Below, one piece after another: positions 43,298-52,466 of a stretch of 64,000 bases of DNA (positions are counted from its first letter, which is position 1; each line of letters opens with the position of its first letter). The stretch is from NCBI GenBank assembly GCA_964451365.1, contig CAYVIB010000024.1:1-64000 (forward strand), given 5' to 3'. Under the pieces are notes generated by a model that made no database searches, was not told the origin of the DNA, and was given only the letters and a program-made list of their open reading frames with translations. The translations under genes were made by a program, and so were the position numbers. Source of the DNA: CAYVIB01 sp964451365. Lineage in GTDB: Bacteria > Pseudomonadota > Gammaproteobacteria > Pseudomonadales > Cellvibrionaceae.

Positions 43298-44016
43298 AGG
43301 AAAAGTGGGAACAACTCTCGTTAAAATTTAACGCTCTCGCGCTGCGCGAACGGGCGGTAGTGGGTCTGGGCATTCTGGTGGCAATCTTTGTCGCCTGGGA
43401 TTTTATTTTCTACCAGCCGGTGGCAAAAAAGCACTCCGCGCTGCAGGCAAGAATGGATACGGCCAATGAAAACCTCACCCGGCTTTCCGCCGAGGAACAG
43501 GTTTTTGCCAAGGCGTTGACGAGCGATCCCAATGCCGCCCGCAAAAGGGAAATCGTTCGCCTTGAGCAACAGCTGGATAAACTCGATAGCGAGTTGGAAG
43601 CGTTATCCGTCGGTTTAATCCAGGCCGAAAAGCTGCCGCAGATTCTGCACGACGTCCTTTTTTCCAGTGGTTCCCTGAAGCTTCTGGGAATGAAAACCCA
43701 ACCAGTGGAAAAGCTGAATTTTTCCCAGCCCACAACTGCCCGGGAGCAGGTGAAGCAGGAGGATGATCGACGGGAAGACGTCAACGAAGAATTTGCGCAG
43801 GAGGAAGAAAATGTGGTCAGCGTGTTTAAACACGCGGTCACTATCTCCCTGGAAGGGCGCTATTTTGATGTGGTGAACTACCTGTCGGCGCTTGAGCAAT
43901 TGCCGTGGAAAATTTACTGGGAATTTCTCGACTACCGGGTAGGGGATTACCCGAAGGCGCGGGTCACACTGCAGGTATATACCCTGTCAACCGGGGAGGG
44001 TGTGCTGGGTGTTTAG
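43294..44016 (+). CDS. mshJ: MSHA biogenesis protein MshJ (PilO-like)
   Basis: A 240-residue inner-membrane protein: TM helix about 23-40 (VVGLGILVAIFVAWDFIFYQP), a long coiled coil (HSALQARMDTANENLTRLSAEEQ, KREIVRLEQQLDKLDSELEAL) and a periplasmic domain with AVTISLEGRYFDVVNYLSALEQLPWKIYWEFLDY, the GspM/PilO-like sandwich. It should pair with the PilN-like protein. GTG 43294 overlaps the previous stop (GTGA). It overlaps the frame of mshK slightly. Confidence 0.88.
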   Translation: MKEKWEQLSLKFNALALRERAVVGLGILVAIFVAWDFIFYQPVAKKHSALQARMDTANENLTRLSAEEQVFAKALTSDPNAARKREIVRLEQQLDKLDSELEALSVGLIQAEKLPQILHDVLFSSGSLKLLGMKTQPVEKLNFSQPTTAREQVKQEDDRREDVNEEFAQEEENVVSVFKHAVTISLEGRYFDVVNYLSALEQLPWKIYWEFLDYRVGDYPKARVTLQVYTLSTGEGVLGV

Positions 44017-44017
44017 C

Positions 44018-44344
44018 ATGCTGAGAAAACTTCCGATGCTCCTGCTTTTTGGTATCAGCTTTGTGCCGTGCGCGCTTCTGGCGAACGAACCGGACCGAGC
44101 GTTGCGCGACCCTACGCGCCCCCTGAATTACCGGGCAGCGGTGGAGAAACAGGATACATTGACTTTACAAGCTATATTTACAGGAAAGGACAGAAAAGAA
44201 GCCATTATCAACGGGCTCGCAGTATCGGAAGGGGAAACCATCGGTAATGCCAGGGTCGTGGATATCGGAGAGAAGCAGGTGCGCTACATCATGGATGGGA
44301 AATCGCACATTCTACGGCTCAGGCCCAGTATCACCACACGGTAG
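44018..44344 (+). CDS. mshK: MSHA biogenesis protein MshK (PilP/GspC-like)
   Basis: A 108-residue exported protein with signal peptide (KLPMLLLFGISFVPCALLA) and a small domain typical of MshK (LRDPTRPL near the start of the mature part, TLQAIFTGKDRKEAIINGLAVSEGE, ARVVDIGEKQVRYIMDGKSHILRLRP). It probably links the inner-membrane complex to the secretin MshL. ATG 44018 follows the mshJ stop by 1 nt; GTG 44009, 8 nt after GGGAGGG, is an alternative start. Confidence 0.85.
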   Translation: MLRKLPMLLLFGISFVPCALLANEPDRALRDPTRPLNYRAAVEKQDTLTLQAIFTGKDRKEAIINGLAVSEGETIGNARVVDIGEKQVRYIMDGKSHILRLRPSITTR

Positions 44345-44366
44345 TGTTTGGTAAACCAGGAAAAAA

Positions 44367-46010
44367 ATGAATAAAAGACTTGTCAACAAAATCATTGCCG
44401 GCCTCTGGGTACTGATACTCACTGCCTGCGCCAGCGTTCCACAGGAGCAGACACCCGCGGAGTCCACCCTGCAGGCGGCGTTGAAAGAAAGTCGCGCAAA
44501 GCCCGTGCAGGTGCCGGACGAGGTCTCCGATGTTTTGCTTGGCGGTGCGACAGTGGATACGCGTGCCGGTGGAATGTTGCCGATGGAAGAGCGGTTTGAT
44601 GTCTCCGTTAATCAGGTTCCGGCGCGAACTTTTTTTCTCAGTCTGGTGGCGGATTCCGGCATTAACGTGGTGGCGCATCCGGATATCTCCGGCACGATTT
44701 CCCTGGAACTTAAAAATGTAACCGTCCCGGAGGTGCTCGAGGTCACGCGTGATGTTTACGGTTACGAGTATAAACTCTCAAACGGTATTTACAGTATTTA
44801 TCCGCGCAAGATGCGCACCGAAATTTTTCCTATTAATTATATAGACGTTGAACGCAAGGGCATCACGGAAACCAGCGTGCGCATTGGTGAGATCGTTTCC
44901 AACAACGGTAATGGCAACAACGGCAATTCCTCGAATAATTCATCTTCCGGCGGCAATGGCAATACGGAAGAAAGAATGGCCTCCGGATCGCGAATCGAAA
45001 CCACCAATGTCACGGACTTTTGGGCGTCAATGGAAAAAACCGTTACCGCCATTATCGGCGGCAGCGCCGATGGCCGGATGGTCATGGTCAATCCGCAGGC
45101 CGGCCTGGTGGTGGTCAACGCATTACCGCGTGAAATCAGTGCCGTGCGCAATTTCCTGGAGCGGTCCGAGTTGAGCATCAAACGGCAGGTTATCCTGGAA
45201 ACCAAAATTGTTGAAGTGCGCCTGTTCGAGGATTTCGAAGCGGGCATCAACTGGAACCAGATTCAGGGGCAGCTGCTGTTGACGAATAACGTAACGGCCT
45301 TTGAGTCGCCGGTGGATATCACTGGCTATAGCGAAGCGGCCGGTGAAATATTCTCGTCGATATTCAAGGTGGGGGATATCTCCAGCATCCTGTCGTTGCT
45401 GCAAACCCAGGGCAATGTGCAAGTGCTCTCCTCGCCCCGTGTTTCAACAGTCAATAATCAAAAAGCCATTATCCGGGTCGGTTCCGATGAGTTTTTTGTT
45501 ACCGGCATATCCAATCAGACAACGCAAAGCGCCGCCGCCGTTACCAGCGCGCCTAACATTGAATTGAGTTCGTTTTTCAGTGGTATCTCCCTTGATGTCA
45601 CCCCGCAGATCGCGGAAAACGGCGATGTGATCCTGCATGTCCACCCGATTGTGAGCGATGTGGTGGATCAACAGAAAGAAATCACTTTGGGCGACGAGCG
45701 ATTTTCCCTGCCGTTGGCCTTCCGCGACATTCGCGAATCGGACAGTATCGTTCGCGCGCAAAGCGGCCAGGTGGTGGTGCTCGGCGGTTTGATGCAGGAA
45801 ACTCTGCGCGATGTTTTTGGCAAGCGCCCGGTGCTCGGTGATATACCGGTGCTCAACAGTCTGTTTCGCACGAAAAATAAAGGCAAGCAAAAAACCGAGC
45901 TTGTTATTTTGATGCGTCCCATCGTGGTTGACGATAATACCTGGCGGGATCAATTGTCGAGTGGAGAACATCGTGTCAGGGAGTTATCCGACCAGTACCG
46001 CGCAAGGTAG
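44367..46010 (+). CDS. mshL: MSHA secretin MshL
   Basis: A 547-residue outer-membrane secretin through which the pilus exits. Lipoprotein signal (IIAGLWVLILTAC, lipobox LTAC), an STN/N0-like domain (VSVNQVPARTFFLSLVADSGINVVAHPDISGTISLELKNVTVPEVLEV), an Asn/Gly/Ser-rich low-complexity loop (NNGNGNNGNSSNNSSSGGNGN), an N1-type domain (GRMVMVNPQAGLVVVNALPREISAVRNFL) and the secretin core (VLSSPRVSTVNNQKAIIRVG, ISLDVTPQIAENGDVILHVHP, VRAQSGQVVVLGGLMQE, TELVILMRPIVV). ATG 44367; mshM follows after 9 nt. Confidence 0.95.
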   Translation: MNKRLVNKIIAGLWVLILTACASVPQEQTPAESTLQAALKESRAKPVQVPDEVSDVLLGGATVDTRAGGMLPMEERFDVSVNQVPARTFFLSLVADSGINVVAHPDISGTISLELKNVTVPEVLEVTRDVYGYEYKLSNGIYSIYPRKMRTEIFPINYIDVERKGITETSVRIGEIVSNNGNGNNGNSSNNSSSGGNGNTEERMASGSRIETTNVTDFWASMEKTVTAIIGGSADGRMVMVNPQAGLVVVNALPREISAVRNFLERSELSIKRQVILETKIVEVRLFEDFEAGINWNQIQGQLLLTNNVTAFESPVDITGYSEAAGEIFSSIFKVGDISSILSLLQTQGNVQVLSSPRVSTVNNQKAIIRVGSDEFFVTGISNQTTQSAAAVTSAPNIELSSFFSGISLDVTPQIAENGDVILHVHPIVSDVVDQQKEITLGDERFSLPLAFRDIRESDSIVRAQSGQVVVLGGLMQETLRDVFGKRPVLGDIPVLNSLFRTKNKGKQKTELVILMRPIVVDDNTWRDQLSSGEHRVRELSDQYRAR

Positions 46011-46019
46011 GGGTGGGCC

Positions 46020-46949
46020 ATGTACTACAGCTTTTTCGGTTTTAACGAGCGGCCTTTCTCCCTCACACCCGACACGCAATTTTTTCTCAACCAGCAGAGT
46101 CACCGCGGGGCACTCAATACCATGCTGGTGGCGCTGCGCCACAGCGAGGGTTTTATTAAAATTGTCGGCGAAGTGGGCACCGGTAAAACCCTGCTGTGCC
46201 GCATCCTGCTTTCGCGCCTTGGCTCATCCTTTGTTACCGCCTATATTCCCAACCCGTATTTAACCCCCGAGGAACTGAAAGCTTTCGTTGCCCTGGAAAT
46301 CGGCGCTGATTATCGGCAGGGCATGCCGGCACACGAACTGGTAACGGGAATTTATCGCCGTTTGTTGCAACTGGCGCGCAAGGGAAAACAAGTTGTGCTG
46401 GTAATAGACGAAGCGCAAGCAATGCCGAGGGAAACCATCGAATGCCTGCGCCTGCTGACCAACCTGGAAACAGAAAAACGAAAGCTGCTGCAGGTTGTGA
46501 TGCTGGGGCAGCCGGAACTGGATGCGCTGCTGTCGCGTCCCGATCTACGCCAGTTAAAACAGCGTATCGTTTTTGCCGAGTATTTAAAGCCACTCAGGTT
46601 TACAACCATGGCGACTTACGTGCGTCATCGCGTTGCCGCCGCCGGATGCAACAATCCCCGCCTCTTTTCCGGTGGCGCTTTGCGTCTTCTCGCGCTTGGT
46701 TCCGCCGGCATACCACGTCTAATTAATATTCTGAGCCACAAGGCGCTTATCTGCGCTTACGGCAAAGGGCATCAAAGGGTCAATGCCTGGCATGTCGCCA
46801 AGGCCATAATGGATACACAGGAAAGTAAAATTCTGGGGAAATTTTTCGCCTGGCACTGCCGGCTGGGCGGACCATTGGCCGTAGGGTTACAGTCGGTTGT
46901 TGTTTGCATCGGTATCGCCGGCTTGATCAAATTCGGAGGCGTATTATGA
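46020..46949 (+). CDS. mshM: MSHA biogenesis ATPase MshM (ExeA-like AAA)
   Basis: A 309-residue AAA ATPase of the ExeA/GspA group. It starts MYYSFFGFNERPFSLTPD, has Walker A GEVGTGKT (50-57), Walker B VVLVIDEAQAM, and sensor region LRLLTNLETEKRKLLQVVMLGQPEL. A hydrophobic segment near the C-terminus (PLAVGLQSVVVCIGIAGLIKFG) may anchor it to the inner membrane. ExeA-like proteins help place the secretin through peptidoglycan. Its TGA overlaps the mshN ATG (ATGA). Confidence 0.93.
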   Translation: MYYSFFGFNERPFSLTPDTQFFLNQQSHRGALNTMLVALRHSEGFIKIVGEVGTGKTLLCRILLSRLGSSFVTAYIPNPYLTPEELKAFVALEIGADYRQGMPAHELVTGIYRRLLQLARKGKQVVLVIDEAQAMPRETIECLRLLTNLETEKRKLLQVVMLGQPELDALLSRPDLRQLKQRIVFAEYLKPLRFTTMATYVRHRVAAAGCNNPRLFSGGALRLLALGSAGIPRLINILSHKALICAYGKGHQRVNAWHVAKAIMDTQESKILGKFFAWHCRLGGPLAVGLQSVVVCIGIAGLIKFGGVL

Positions 46950-48355
46950 GTTTGATCAATGAGATGCTGCAGGATCTGGATGCGCGCAAACAGATTTCTG
47001 AACCTGAGTCAGTTACTCCGGATAGCAATGCTGGAATATCACCCTTAAACAGCGATAGATGGCGATTGGCGCCGGTTCTTTTGGGGTTTGTATTGGCGGC
47101 GGCCATGGGATTTTTTATGGTTCAGCACCTGGGTGCCGGGGTTGACTCGCCCCAGCCGCGGGTGCCGATTGAATTAACTCAATCCGAGTCGGCCGCCGAT
47201 CACAAGAAATCAGATGCGCGGGTGAATGGAGCCAAGGCGGCAGGTTCCGTGACACCTTCGGTTATTGCCCTTGAGACTGAACACGCGGAAATATCCGCTA
47301 ACAGCATTGCTGGGGACGTGAAGCCAAAAGCGATTGTTGCGCAAGGCGGAAAGACTGAAAAGATAAATGAACTCTTGCGTGAAGCCGAAATTGCGCTGAG
47401 CGAAAACCGCCTGAGCCTGCCCCGGGGCCAAAGTGCTTATGATCTGTATCAACAGATAATTGCCATGGACAAGGATAATTCCCCGGCGCTGTCCGGATTG
47501 AAGCAAATTAAAAACCGGTATATAGCGCTTATCGATAATGCACTGGAAGAAAAAAAAGTGGGACGAGCCGAAAAGCTGGTGAACCGGGTTGAAGGCCTTT
47601 CGCTGCAGCTCGAACCCTCGGAGCTATCCGGTTACCGCGATCAAATCAAGACGCAACGACAGTTTTTGGTCGATGCAAAAACACAACCGCAAAAAGCCAC
47701 ACCGGTTACCCATGAAGAACCGCAATTGGCCATTAATAAAACCCTGGCTTCCAGGGAGCTGGCTATCGCGCGGGAAGCACAACAATTGCTGGCGCGGGGA
47801 CGCGGCAGGGAGGCGGTTGTGCAACTGGAAGGTTTTATTGCCAGCAACACGACAACGAACCTGAGCCGGATTGTTTTGTTTGATTACTATCTCGATCAAA
47901 CGCGACTATCCCAGGCCCGGGCGCTTTTGCAACCGGCTTACGCGATGGCGGCGTCAACGCGGGTATACATGCAGGCCCGGCTTGCCATGATTTCATCCAG
48001 CAACGCGGCCGCGATCGCACTACTGGAAAAAGTAAAACCCGAACCCACTACCACCGAAATCTACAATGCGCTGTTGGTGGGGCTCTATCAGAAAGAAAAA
48101 GCACACGATAAAGCGGTACCATTGTACGCGTCACTGATAGAGACAAACCCATCCAATGTCACCTACTGGCTGGGCATGGGTGTTTCCCGGGATGCGCTGG
48201 GTGAATACCAGCCCGCACTGAATGCTTATAACGTGGTGATAACTCATAAACATCTCGATGAAAGCGTGCGCCGTTTTGTCAAAGCGAGAATACAGGCCTT
48301 GTCTTCGCAAGCGTCGTCGTCACAGGATTTGGCGGAGGCAGGTGTCGCATGGTAG
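46946..48355 (+). CDS. mshN: MSHA biogenesis protein MshN (TPR)
   Basis: A 469-residue protein with the characteristic start MSLINEMLQDLDARK, a TM helix about 37-57 (LAPVLLGFVLAAAMGFFMVQHLG) and a periplasmic part rich in TPR-like helical repeats (EIYNALLVGLYQKEKAHDKAVPLYASLIETNPSNVTYWLGMGVSRDALGEYQPALNAYN contains at least two). It is the TonB/TPR-like partner of MshM in MSHA systems. ATG 46946 overlaps the mshM stop; the frame extends to 46904 inside mshM but the family start supports 46946. It overlaps mshE by 7 nt. Confidence 0.92.
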   Translation: MSLINEMLQDLDARKQISEPESVTPDSNAGISPLNSDRWRLAPVLLGFVLAAAMGFFMVQHLGAGVDSPQPRVPIELTQSESAADHKKSDARVNGAKAAGSVTPSVIALETEHAEISANSIAGDVKPKAIVAQGGKTEKINELLREAEIALSENRLSLPRGQSAYDLYQQIIAMDKDNSPALSGLKQIKNRYIALIDNALEEKKVGRAEKLVNRVEGLSLQLEPSELSGYRDQIKTQRQFLVDAKTQPQKATPVTHEEPQLAINKTLASRELAIAREAQQLLARGRGREAVVQLEGFIASNTTTNLSRIVLFDYYLDQTRLSQARALLQPAYAMAASTRVYMQARLAMISSSNAAAIALLEKVKPEPTTTEIYNALLVGLYQKEKAHDKAVPLYASLIETNPSNVTYWLGMGVSRDALGEYQPALNAYNVVITHKHLDESVRRFVKARIQALSSQASSSQDLAEAGVAW

Positions 48356-50088
48356 CGGGAGAGTTGAAACGTATCCGCCTTGGCGACCTGCTGGTTGCCC
48401 AGCAGTACATCACCCAGGACCAGTTGGAACAGGCCCTGGGCCAGCAAAAGAAAACCGGGCGCAAACTCGGCCGTCAACTGATCGACATGGAATTTGTCGA
48501 GGAAAACACCCTGTTATCGCTGTTGTCCAAGCAGCTGAACATTCCCTTTGTCGAGCTTAAGCATTTCCGGTTTGACCGGGATCTGGTGCAAACCCTGCCG
48601 GAAACCCTTGCGCGTCGTTACCGGGTAATGATTTTGCGGGAAGACCCCGACGGCATATTGCTTGGTATGTCGGATCCGACCGATATTTTCGGCCTCGATG
48701 AACTGCAAAAAGTGATTTCCAAACCGATTAAAACCGCGGTTGTGCGCGAATCGGAACTGCTGGATATTCTCGATATTGCCTACAGCCGCGCGAGCGAAAT
48801 CGCTTCGTTGGCGGAGCAGTTGGACGAAGAGCTGGAAGGTGATTCCGTCGATCTTTCCGATATCGTCACCGATGCCACGGACAGCGATGCGCCGGTGGTC
48901 AAACTGCTGCAAAAAATCTTCGAGGAAGCCATCAGTACCAAGGCGTCCGATATTCATATCGAGCCGGACGAAACCGTGCTGCGAATTCGCCAGCGCATTG
49001 ACGGTGTCCTTGTCGAACAAGTGATGAACGAAAAACGCATCGCCGGGGCGCTGGTGGTGCGTTTAAAATTAATGTCCAACCTGGACATTTCCGAAAAGCG
49101 CCTGCCGCAGGACGGCCGCTTTCACCTTAAAGTAAAAAACCACAATATCGACGTGCGTCTTTCCACCATGCCGGTGCAGTTCGGCGAATCGGTGGTAATG
49201 CGTATTCTTGATCACACTGAAGGAGTGTTACCGCTCGACAAAGTGGGGATGCCGGCTAATTACATAAAGCGCTTTCGCAACCTTATCAACCGGCCCCACG
49301 GGTTGGTGTTGGTAACCGGGCCCACCGGTAGCGGTAAGACGACAACGCTGTATGGCGCCCTGTCGGAGCTGAACACGCCGGAGAAAAAAATTATTACGGT
49401 GGAAGATCCGGTGGAATACCGTCTTCCGCGAATCAGCCAGGTACAGGTGCACGAAAAAATCAGCCTGGATTTTGGTACCGTGCTGCGAGCGGCTTTGCGA
49501 CAGGACCCCGACATCCTGCTGGTGGGCGAAATTCGCGATTCGGAATCGGCGGAAATTGCCCTGCGCGCGGCCATGACCGGCCACATGGTGTTGTCGACAC
49601 TGCATACTAATGATGCCGTAACGTCCGCATTGCGTTTGATCGATATGGGCGTCGACTCCTACCTGGTTGCGTCGAGTTTAAAAGCGATTGTTGCGCAGCG
49701 ATTGATACGCAAAATTTGCGAAAGTTGCGTGGAAACACACACGCTAGGGGAACAAGAGCACGAACTGTTGCGTGCCTTGAATAAGGGGCGAAACATTGAA
49801 AACGCGCGGTTCCGTCGCGGCCTTGGCTGCCCGCATTGCTACAACACCGGGTACCGGGGGCGAATAGGCGTGTTTGAACTATTGGAAATTAATGCCGCCA
49901 TGGCAAACGCGTTGCGGGATAACAGTGTTCGCAATTTTAACGATGCCGCGCATTCCCATCCGCATTACCGACCGCTGGGTGCGTGCGCGTTGGATTTTGC
50001 GCTCGAGGGGATAACGACCCTCGATGAAGTACTGCGTGTTACCGCACAAGTCGAAGACGAAAGCATGGCGGATATCGCTGAAAGTTAA
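48349..50088 (+). CDS. mshE: MSHA pilus extension ATPase MshE with c-di-GMP-binding MshEN domain
   Basis: A 579-residue GspE/PilB-type ATPase that powers pilus extension. The N-terminal MshEN domain has the first 24-residue c-di-GMP motif from R10 to Q33 (RLGDLLVAQQYITQDQLEQAL..QQ), followed after a short spacer by a second, related motif (LGRQLIDMEFVEENTLLSLLSKQ). Domain II of the ATPase holds Walker A GPTGSGKTTTLYG, Asp box EDPVEYRLP, Walker B ILLVGEIRD and the His box HMVLSTLHTND. A CxxC-like zinc site (KICESC.., GCPHCYNTGYRG) is near the C-terminus. As in Vibrio, cyclic di-GMP binding should activate pilus extension and surface attachment. Confidence 0.96.
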   Translation: MVAGELKRIRLGDLLVAQQYITQDQLEQALGQQKKTGRKLGRQLIDMEFVEENTLLSLLSKQLNIPFVELKHFRFDRDLVQTLPETLARRYRVMILREDPDGILLGMSDPTDIFGLDELQKVISKPIKTAVVRESELLDILDIAYSRASEIASLAEQLDEELEGDSVDLSDIVTDATDSDAPVVKLLQKIFEEAISTKASDIHIEPDETVLRIRQRIDGVLVEQVMNEKRIAGALVVRLKLMSNLDISEKRLPQDGRFHLKVKNHNIDVRLSTMPVQFGESVVMRILDHTEGVLPLDKVGMPANYIKRFRNLINRPHGLVLVTGPTGSGKTTTLYGALSELNTPEKKIITVEDPVEYRLPRISQVQVHEKISLDFGTVLRAALRQDPDILLVGEIRDSESAEIALRAAMTGHMVLSTLHTNDAVTSALRLIDMGVDSYLVASSLKAIVAQRLIRKICESCVETHTLGEQEHELLRALNKGRNIENARFRRGLGCPHCYNTGYRGRIGVFELLEINAAMANALRDNSVRNFNDAAHSHPHYRPLGACALDFALEGITTLDEVLRVTAQVEDESMADIAES

Positions 50089-50134
50089 TTCCGAAATGAC
50101 GAAAGAAGTAGGGCTGTTAAAGGTAATGGTGTAA

Positions 50135-51355
50135 ATGCCGCAATTTAAATTCCAGGGCAGATCCAGCCAGGGGCAGGTTGTCGACGGTCAGGTGGAAGCC
50201 GCCACCATGGACGCCGTGGCCGCGCAACTGGTCGGGCGCGGTATTACGCCGGTAAAAATCGTACCGGTCACTATCGGTGCATCCTACCTGCGAAAACTGA
50301 ATTCCCTCTTGGGAGCGGACAAAGTCAAGGATGTCGAACTGGTCATGTTCTGCCGCCAGATGTACACGATTTCCAAGGCCGGTATTCCATTAACGCGCGG
50401 TATTCGCGGCCTGGCCGCCAGTATCCGGCACGAAAGCTTTCGCGATGTGCTGAACGATGTGGCGGACCGGCTGGAAACCGGCGTTGGCCTGTCCCGCGCC
50501 ATGCGTTATCACCCGAAGGTGTTCAATCACTTGTTTGTCAGCATGATCAGCGTGGGCGAGAGTAGCGGTAAACTGGATGAAGTATTCAAACAAATCGGTT
50601 TTTATCTCGAACGCGACGAGGAGACCCGCAAGCGGGTGAAATCCGCCTTGCGCTATCCCACCTTTGTCATGATTGCGCTGGTGGTAGCCGTCGCCGCAAT
50701 TAATATTTGGGTTATTCCCGCGTTCGCGCAAATGTTTGCCAAGTTCAACGCCGAATTACCGATAGTGACCAAAATACTGATTGCAACGTCCAACCTTTTT
50801 GTTAATTACTGGATGGCCATGCTGGTTGTATTGGTTGCCGCCGTTGCGGGAGCCATGTACTACGTGCGAACGGAAGAAGGCGCGCTTAAGTGGGGCCATG
50901 CCCGCCTGCGGCTGCCCATTGTGGGCGAACTTATCGATCGCGCGTCCATGGCGCGCTACGCCCGCAGTTTCGCGTTAATGTTAAGAGCAGGTGTGCCCCT
51001 GACCCAGTCGCTTTCTCTTTGCGCGGCGGCCATTGACAACCCTTATCTGTCGGTCAAGATTTTGAAGATTCGCGAAGGAATCGAGCGCGGCGAAAGTCTG
51101 TTGCGAACCCATTTACAAGCGCAAATGTTTACGCCACTGGTATTACAAATGATCGCAGTGGGTGAAGAGAGCGGTCAGGTGGAAGAACTTTTGACGGAAG
51201 TGGCCGGCTTTTACGAGCGGGAAGTGGACTATGACCTGAAAACACTGACGGATCGCATCGAGCCGATTTTGATTATCACAATGGCGGTGTTCGTTACCAT
51301 TCTGGCGCTGGGTATTTTCCTGCCCATGTGGAGTTTGTACGAAGTGCAACAGTAA
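50135..51355 (+). CDS. mshG: MSHA inner-membrane platform protein MshG (PilC/GspF-like)
   Basis: A 406-residue polytopic membrane protein with two GspF domains. It starts MPQFKFQGRSSQGQVVDGQVEA; domain 1 has VMFCRQMYTISKAGIPLTRGI, domain 2 SMARYARSFALMLRAGVPLTQSL and MIAVGEESGQVEELLTEVAGFYEREVD. Three TM stretches are seen (about 172-195, 222-245, 375-400). It couples MshE to pilin assembly. ATG 50135 is 46 nt after mshE. Confidence 0.95.
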   Translation: MPQFKFQGRSSQGQVVDGQVEAATMDAVAAQLVGRGITPVKIVPVTIGASYLRKLNSLLGADKVKDVELVMFCRQMYTISKAGIPLTRGIRGLAASIRHESFRDVLNDVADRLETGVGLSRAMRYHPKVFNHLFVSMISVGESSGKLDEVFKQIGFYLERDEETRKRVKSALRYPTFVMIALVVAVAAINIWVIPAFAQMFAKFNAELPIVTKILIATSNLFVNYWMAMLVVLVAAVAGAMYYVRTEEGALKWGHARLRLPIVGELIDRASMARYARSFALMLRAGVPLTQSLSLCAAAIDNPYLSVKILKIREGIERGESLLRTHLQAQMFTPLVLQMIAVGEESGQVEELLTEVAGFYEREVDYDLKTLTDRIEPILIITMAVFVTILALGIFLPMWSLYEVQQ

Positions 51356-51366
51356 CCGTGGTGAAT

Positions 51367-51897
51367 ATGACACATGGTAAACAGTGCGGTTTCAGCCTGT
51401 TCGAATTGACGGTGGTGCTGATCGTTATCGCTTTTTTGATTTATATGGGCTACCGGTCCTACTTCAGTACCATAGCGGACTCGCAGGCAAAAGCCATCGG
51501 CTACCAGGCGGACGCGTTTTCCCGCACTGCAAATAATATTCGCGGCATGGCAATCGCGACAAATTCGACTAAAGTAGTGTTAGACAACGCCGATATGGAT
51601 GGCCAGGCAATCTTTGTTAATGAATACGGCTGGCCGGCCAATACCGATGTGGGCAGGTCCCCCAAGTCGTCCACTCAGACGGCGGAGGAATGCGAGCAGC
51701 TTTGGCACGCCATATTCGAAAACGCGCCGAAAACGGCGCTAAAAGGCAAAGTCAACAGCCACGCGGCGGACTACGAGGTTTCGGCGATAAACGGTCAGAT
51801 TTGTCGATATGAATTGACCCGAAAACAGGAAGGTTCCTACTTTTTTGACTATTCTTTAAGGACGGGAACAGTTTTTGTATCCCAGCCAGAAGGTTAG
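51367..51897 (+). CDS. mshF: MshF-like type IV pseudopilin
   Basis: A 176-residue protein with a prepilin-type N-terminus: KQCGFSLFELTVVLIVIAFLIYM, with Gly-Phe at the expected prepilin peptidase site and Glu at +5, then one hydrophobic helix and a soluble domain (ADSQAKAIGYQADAFSRTANNIRG, AEECEQLWHAIFENAP). Its position after mshG matches mshF in the standard locus order. ATG 51367 is used; GTG 51361 is in frame and also lacks a good ribosome site. Probably a minor pilin. Confidence 0.8.
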   Translation: MTHGKQCGFSLFELTVVLIVIAFLIYMGYRSYFSTIADSQAKAIGYQADAFSRTANNIRGMAIATNSTKVVLDNADMDGQAIFVNEYGWPANTDVGRSPKSSTQTAEECEQLWHAIFENAPKTALKGKVNSHAADYEVSAINGQICRYELTRKQEGSYFFDYSLRTGTVFVSQPEG

Positions 51898-52023
51898 GCT
51901 TATCGACGGAAAACCGTCGGACCCAAAGATAAGGCTGGGTCGGTGAATGGGATGACCTGAATGAGACACCCTGTCGTTTGGGGATCGTGAATTAATGTAT
52001 TTTTCCTAACGGAGAGAATAAAA

Positions 52024-52449
52024 ATGGTTAAGCAACAACAATCTGGTTTTACCCTGATCGAGCTGATAGCGGTTCTGGTTATCCTCGGGATTCTGGCGGC
52101 GACGGCGGTGCCTAAGTTTATTAATTTGTCGGAGGAAGCTCAGACAGCGGCAACAAGAAGCATTGCAGGTAGCCTTGATAGTGCCAGCGCTCTTAATCAT
52201 GCAGTGGATATCGCGAGGGAAGCGGAGTTAACCAATGATGAACCTACCCAAATTGAAGATTGTCAGGATGTTGCAAGCTTGCTGACCGCTCCATTGCAAT
52301 CAGGTTACATGATTGCCTCAGCAGCAGTTACTAACAAAACTTCCGTACAATGTACACTTAACGGGCCATCCGGTAGTTCTGCAAATTTTTATGCGATAGG
52401 TGCTTGTCAGAATGCGAACGATGGTGCCGATGGAGCCGCTTGTAATTAA
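52024..52449 (+). CDS. mshA: MSHA-type major pilin (MshA/MshB group)
   Basis: A 141-residue type IV prepilin: leader MVKQQQSG, cleavage before FTLIELIAVLVILGILAATAVPKFINL, Glu at +5, then a globular part with AATRSIAGSLDSASALNHA and two cysteine pairs (DCQD, VQCTL, GACQN, AACN) as in MSHA pilins. GGAGAG 7 nt before ATG 52024 is the strongest ribosome site of the locus, and two small hairpins (51904-51919 and the GACCCA/TGGGTC pair after it) lie in the leader, consistent with high and separate expression. Whether it is MshA or the similar MshB cannot be settled by eye; only one such gene is present. Confidence 0.85.
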   Translation: MVKQQQSGFTLIELIAVLVILGILAATAVPKFINLSEEAQTAATRSIAGSLDSASALNHAVDIAREAELTNDEPTQIEDCQDVASLLTAPLQSGYMIASAAVTNKTSVQCTLNGPSGSSANFYAIGACQNANDGADGAACN

Positions 52450-52466
52450 TCAAGCAGTAGTTAGCA